Origin: Ruminococcus sp.
GTDB lineage: Bacteria; Bacillota; Clostridia; Oscillospirales; Ruminococcaceae
Direction of reading: 5' to 3'
Length of the DNA stretch: 64,000 bases
Assembly: GCA_021200415.1 (NCBI GenBank)
Contig: JAJQGO010000013.1
Coordinates: 144,016-208,015, forward strand
The notes beneath the pieces were generated by a model that saw nothing but the letters and a program-made list of their open reading frames with translations, was not told the origin of the DNA and searched no databases. Positions 61,305 through 64,000 of the stretch are shown one piece after another. The translations under genes were made by a program, and so were the position numbers. Numbering within the stretch: position 1 is the first letter of the stretch; each line of letters starts with the position of its first letter.

Positions 61305-62695
61305 TACACAGCCTCCCTCAGAATCGAAAGCATCATCTCGGATTCTCCGGTGTAGGACAGCTCAATTGTGCAGATTATGAGAAGTCCGACTATTACCGGA
61401 GGCGTGAGAATTTCAACTGTTTTCTTCAGCCATTTCATTTTTGAACGCTCTATGAGATTCCTGAACATATCAGTAGACGCATAGGCGCATACAAGCAGCA
61501 GAACTATATATGATTTCAGCAAATAAAGCGAACCCGAATCGGCAATACTGCTGTTTCCGCCAATCATCGCAAATAAATAGTGGAATGAATAGGATAAGCT
61601 GCTGCCGAAAAAGAATACCGAACAAACAGAGGTCAGCGCAAATGTGTAAATTATTGCCGTTGAACGGAGAGGCTTCTTGTTTTTCAGGAGATTTTCCACA
61701 AATACAGCCACGCCTATCAGCAGCCCCCATACGAGCTTGTTTACGCTGAAATCATACCACAATCCGATCAATCCCCACACGGATATTATTAAAAAGTATT
61801 TCACTGCTCTGTATGGCAGCTTCTTCGAAACCGCACGTACAATATACCTGTTAAACCAGTTCATAACAGGTATATGCCAGCGTCTGCAAAAATCATTTAA
61901 TCCTGCGCTGAGAAGCGGATATTTAAAGCTCTTGGGCAGACGGAATCCAAAGCATCTTGCAATACCTTCACCCATATCAGAGAATCCGGACAGCATAAAA
62001 TAAAGACAGAATGAATATGAAAAAACTCCCAGCCACGCCGAAAGAGATGACAGCTCCTTTACATCCATAGAGCTGACCGCCGAGTAAAGCATATACAAAT
62101 TGTCGGCAAATATGACCTTTTTCGCCAGACCCTTGATAAAAAGCGAAGCTCCTGCCCCAACCTCGGATAAGCCCATGATTCGGTTTTTCAGCATACTCCT
62201 GAATCTTGCGTATCCCACAAGAGGCCCCATCGGGAGCTTCGGGAAAAACATCATGTAGGCGGAAAAATTCAGGATATTCCTCTCCGCGCTGATTCGCTCT
62301 CTGCAAACATCAAGAAGATAGCCGACTGCCGATAAAACAGTGAACGAGATTCCTATGGGAGCTATGCTGCCGATAAATCCAAATCTGCCGACATATACGT
62401 CAAGCATATTCTCCCTCAAAACGAGAAACGCCAGAGCATCCGCCGCAATGCCGATAAAGGCAAATGCTCCCGATAGAAATTTATGCTTCCGCAGCGAACC
62501 GCATATAAGCCCGAAGGCGTAGTTCCACAATGTGTACAGTATCATGAATATGAGAAAGCTTAATCCGCACATTCCGCAATAAGCGATATTCAGGACAAAG
62601 AGAGCGTAATTTCTGTATTTCGCGGGCGTGATATAATACAGCAGAACCGACACGGGAAAAAACGCATATATGAACAGCAGACTGCTAAATATCAT
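61304..62695 (-). CDS. MBOAT family membrane O-acyltransferase (AlgI-like) with altered catalytic site
   Basis: 463 aa from ATG 62695, with AAGGAGG 6 nt upstream. About 11 membrane helices. The family motifs PIGISFTVLSAVGYLLDV and FPKLPMGPLVGYARF are clear, and NDFCRRWHIPVMNWFNRYI matches the FWRRWHISLSxWFRDY region. The catalytic His normally found in GLWHGA is Tyr here: GLWYDFSVNKLVWG. The partner DHHW protein also lacks its His. The gene overlaps the RNase M5-like gene by 11 bp. Expected role: passing acetyl groups across the membrane to a cell-surface polymer; activity uncertain. Confidence 0.82.
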   Translation of the reverse strand: MIFSSLLFIYAFFPVSVLLYYITPAKYRNYALFVLNIAYCGMCGLSFLIFMILYTLWNYAFGLICGSLRKHKFLSGAFAFIGIAADALAFLVLRENMLDVYVGRFGFIGSIAPIGISFTVLSAVGYLLDVCRERISAERNILNFSAYMMFFPKLPMGPLVGYARFRSMLKNRIMGLSEVGAGASLFIKGLAKKVIFADNLYMLYSAVSSMDVKELSSLSAWLGVFSYSFCLYFMLSGFSDMGEGIARCFGFRLPKSFKYPLLSAGLNDFCRRWHIPVMNWFNRYIVRAVSKKLPYRAVKYFLIISVWGLIGLWYDFSVNKLVWGLLIGVAVFVENLLKNKKPLRSTAIIYTFALTSVCSVFFFGSSLSYSFHYLFAMIGGNSSIADSGSLYLLKSYIVLLLVCAYASTDMFRNLIERSKMKWLKKTVEILTPPVIVGLLIICTIELSYTGESEMMLSILREAV

Positions 62696-63284
62696 TATTG
62701 CCCTCCTTAACTGCCCTCGTCCTGCGTGCAAGCTCGGCTGAATCCATCATGGTGTTAAGCACCTCTATAAGCGAGGAGGCGGACATAAGACTCGGAAGTC
62801 CCAGACTTTTCTGAAGCTTTTTGCGCAGCTCACGGCTGCCGTTTCCTCCGCTCAGTCCCAGCTCATATAGCGTGCAGCTTGTTATATCCTTCGCAGTGCT
62901 GCTCTCAGATGACGTAATACCTGACTTCTCAAAAGCCTCCGTCAGCAGCTTTGGACTGATTCCCTCAACTCCAAGCTTTCCCTCCGCGGAAGGCTTGACC
63001 TTGCGCTTTTCCTTGCCGAAAACATCGGGAATATACACGTTCACTATTCTTCCGTCCCTGACAGCTCCCCTGATGTATCCACGTATCTTAGCTCCGGCGC
63101 TGTCGGAATCCGTCAGAATGATTATTCCTGTTTTTTTTGCGTAGTACCGTATCAGCTCCAGCTTTTCCCTGTCCTTGAAGATTCCGAATCCGTTTGTTAC
63201 GATTATTACGGCGTCCACAATGGAGCAAAGCTTTATTTTGTCATATTTTCCCTCAACTATTATCGCTTCGTTTATCTTTATCAT
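62685..63284 (-). CDS. TOPRIM protein, ribonuclease M5-like with DUF4093
   Basis: 199 aa. The N-terminal TOPRIM domain has the catalytic Glu in AIIVEGKYDKIKL and the acidic DSDSAGAKIRGYIR. The C-terminal half (about 110-190) matches DUF4093. RNase M5 (RnmV) matures 5S rRNA in Firmicutes; this shares its TOPRIM half. The start overlaps the holA stop (ATGA). Confidence 0.82.
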   Translation of the reverse strand: MIKINEAIIVEGKYDKIKLCSIVDAVIIVTNGFGIFKDREKLELIRYYAKKTGIIILTDSDSAGAKIRGYIRGAVRDGRIVNVYIPDVFGKEKRKVKPSAEGKLGVEGISPKLLTEAFEKSGITSSESSTAKDITSCTLYELGLSGGNGSRELRKKLQKSLGLPSLMSASSLIEVLNTMMDSAELARRTRAVKEGNNDI

Positions 63285-64000
63285 AAGCTCCTCCGACGGT
63301 CGTTTGTCATAAGCATCTGTGTAACAGCCTTTTCAAGCATTATCTTCTCATCCGCTGAGGTTGAATTAAGCTGAGCAGCTGTGTTCCGCAGTATAGCTAT
63401 GCATTTTCTCAAACGCTGCACCGATATTCTTGAGCTGTCACGAAAGGCGTTCCTGACTGCAAATTCACGCTTATAGTCAAAATCACCCATAACATCTGAA
63501 ATGCTTCTGCCCGACTGCCTTGCGCAGGCGGCTCTGTATAAATCCAGAAAGGAATTTGATATAGTTCCGAGAATTATTCCTCTGTTCACACGCTGCTCCA
63601 TCAGCTCGTCAAGAGCGTCAAATGCGGCCTTTTGATTGAATGAGCAGACTGCGCCCGCAAGCTTGTATACCGTAACGTCCCTCTGCCGTGAAACAAGCTT
63701 TTCCAGCATTTCGCCCGTGATTTCACGTCCATCGGCATAAGCGCACAGCTTTTCAATTTCATTGTTTATCAGCAGCGTATCCGACAGACACATTGCCGCA
63801 AGCTCCTGTGCGTTGTTCAGGGAAATCATTCCGCCTCGTGACGAAACCTTTGCCGTTATCTCCTTCGCAAGCTCAGCGGGAGTTTTTATTCCCTGTTCGC
63901 AGACGATTCCGTTTTTTGCCGCAAAGTCAATGAGCTTCTTATTTTTCCCCGAAACAGTTTTCCTGCCGTTTTTCACATCAAATCCCGTGACATTGAAAAT
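63281..64000 (-). CDS. holA: DNA polymerase III delta subunit (N-terminus cut off)
   Basis: 240 codons are visible, open to the right edge; the frame continues upstream of a GTG at 63976, so the true start lies outside. Visible features are the last part of the AAA-like domain and the helical C-terminal collar: AELAKEITAKVSSRGGMISL, LINNEIEKLCAYADGREIT, VTVYKLAGAVCSFNQKAAFD and LDLYRAACARQSGR are typical of HolA. It opens the sliding clamp within the clamp loader. About 90-100 residues are missing. Confidence 0.85.
   Translation of the reverse strand: MFNVTGFDVKNGRKTVSGKNKKLIDFAAKNGIVCEQGIKTPAELAKEITAKVSSRGGMISLNNAQELAAMCLSDTLLINNEIEKLCAYADGREITGEMLEKLVSRQRDVTVYKLAGAVCSFNQKAAFDALDELMEQRVNRGIILGTISNSFLDLYRAACARQSGRSISDVMGDFDYKREFAVRNAFRDSSRISVQRLRKCIAILRNTAAQLNSTSADEKIMLEKAVTQMLMTNDRRRSL

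Noticed and set aside
1-64000. tRNA, rRNA, CRISPR arrays, insertion sequences, prophage or integrase genes
   Set aside because: No repeat arrays, no transposase or integrase frames, and no cloverleaf or rRNA-like segments seen in the gaps on either strand.

Overview
The window reads as chromosomal DNA of a low-GC, Gram-positive anaerobe of the class Clostridia, most likely Oscillospiraceae/Ruminococcaceae and close to Ruminococcus. This rests on the two-subunit GlgC/GlgD glycogen pathway, the spoIIA operon and SpoIIE, rubrerythrin, strong GGAGG ribosome binding sites, sigma-A promoters with 17-bp spacers, and family-typical genes such as DUF4250, DUF4093 and C_GCAxxG_C_C proteins. I see no rRNA, tRNA, CRISPR array, insertion sequence or prophage.

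Left part (1-23.9 kb, all minus strand). Reading in the direction of transcription: a metal P1B-ATPase under an SmtB/ArsR-type operator; a Ddl-like ligase, a DUF1934 protein and argS; a PucR/CdaR-type regulator, ftsE, ftsX, a coiled-coil M23 peptidase and an S41 protease (division-site wall hydrolysis); spoIIE; the glycogen operon glgB-glgC-glgD-glgA, followed by a membrane protein and a GT2 glycosyltransferase; and a flavoprotein cut by the left edge.

Middle (24-47.8 kb, mostly plus strand). An ECF sigma factor and its probable membrane anti-sigma, an aquaporin, greA-lysS, a coiled-coil membrane protein, then lepA, a zinc-ribbon protein and hemW. The minus-strand spoIIAA-spoIIAB-sigF operon and a bofC-like gene interrupt this. 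Then come a bifunctional penicillin-binding protein, an RNA methyltransferase, comF, a redox-type protein, a zinc-ribbon membrane protein, a structured untranslated element, and uvrB-uvrA.

Right part (47.8-64 kb). An Lrp regulator with an unusual leader, rsmD-coaD-coiled-coil gene, prfB, two zinc-ribbon proteins, a pyrimidine-nucleoside phosphorylase, an operon of three small unknown genes ending in bofA, a phosphodiesterase, rubrerythrin-enolase, DUF4250, an InlB-repeat surface protein, and holA-RNase M5-like-MBOAT-DHHW.

Points most worth a second look: (1) an MBOAT/DHHW acyltransferase pair in which both partners lack the usual catalytic histidine; (2) a Ddl-like enzyme lacking two metal ligands; (3) two peptidoglycan genes whose Shine-Dalgarno is separated from the start codon by a hairpin, ending 10 nt before the ATG in both; (4) sigma-F-like promoters in front of bofC and of a four-gene operon of three unknown small proteins plus bofA, which suggests a forespore module; (5) a shared sequence at the transcription starts of greA and lepA; (6) a possible structured RNA upstream of uvrB.
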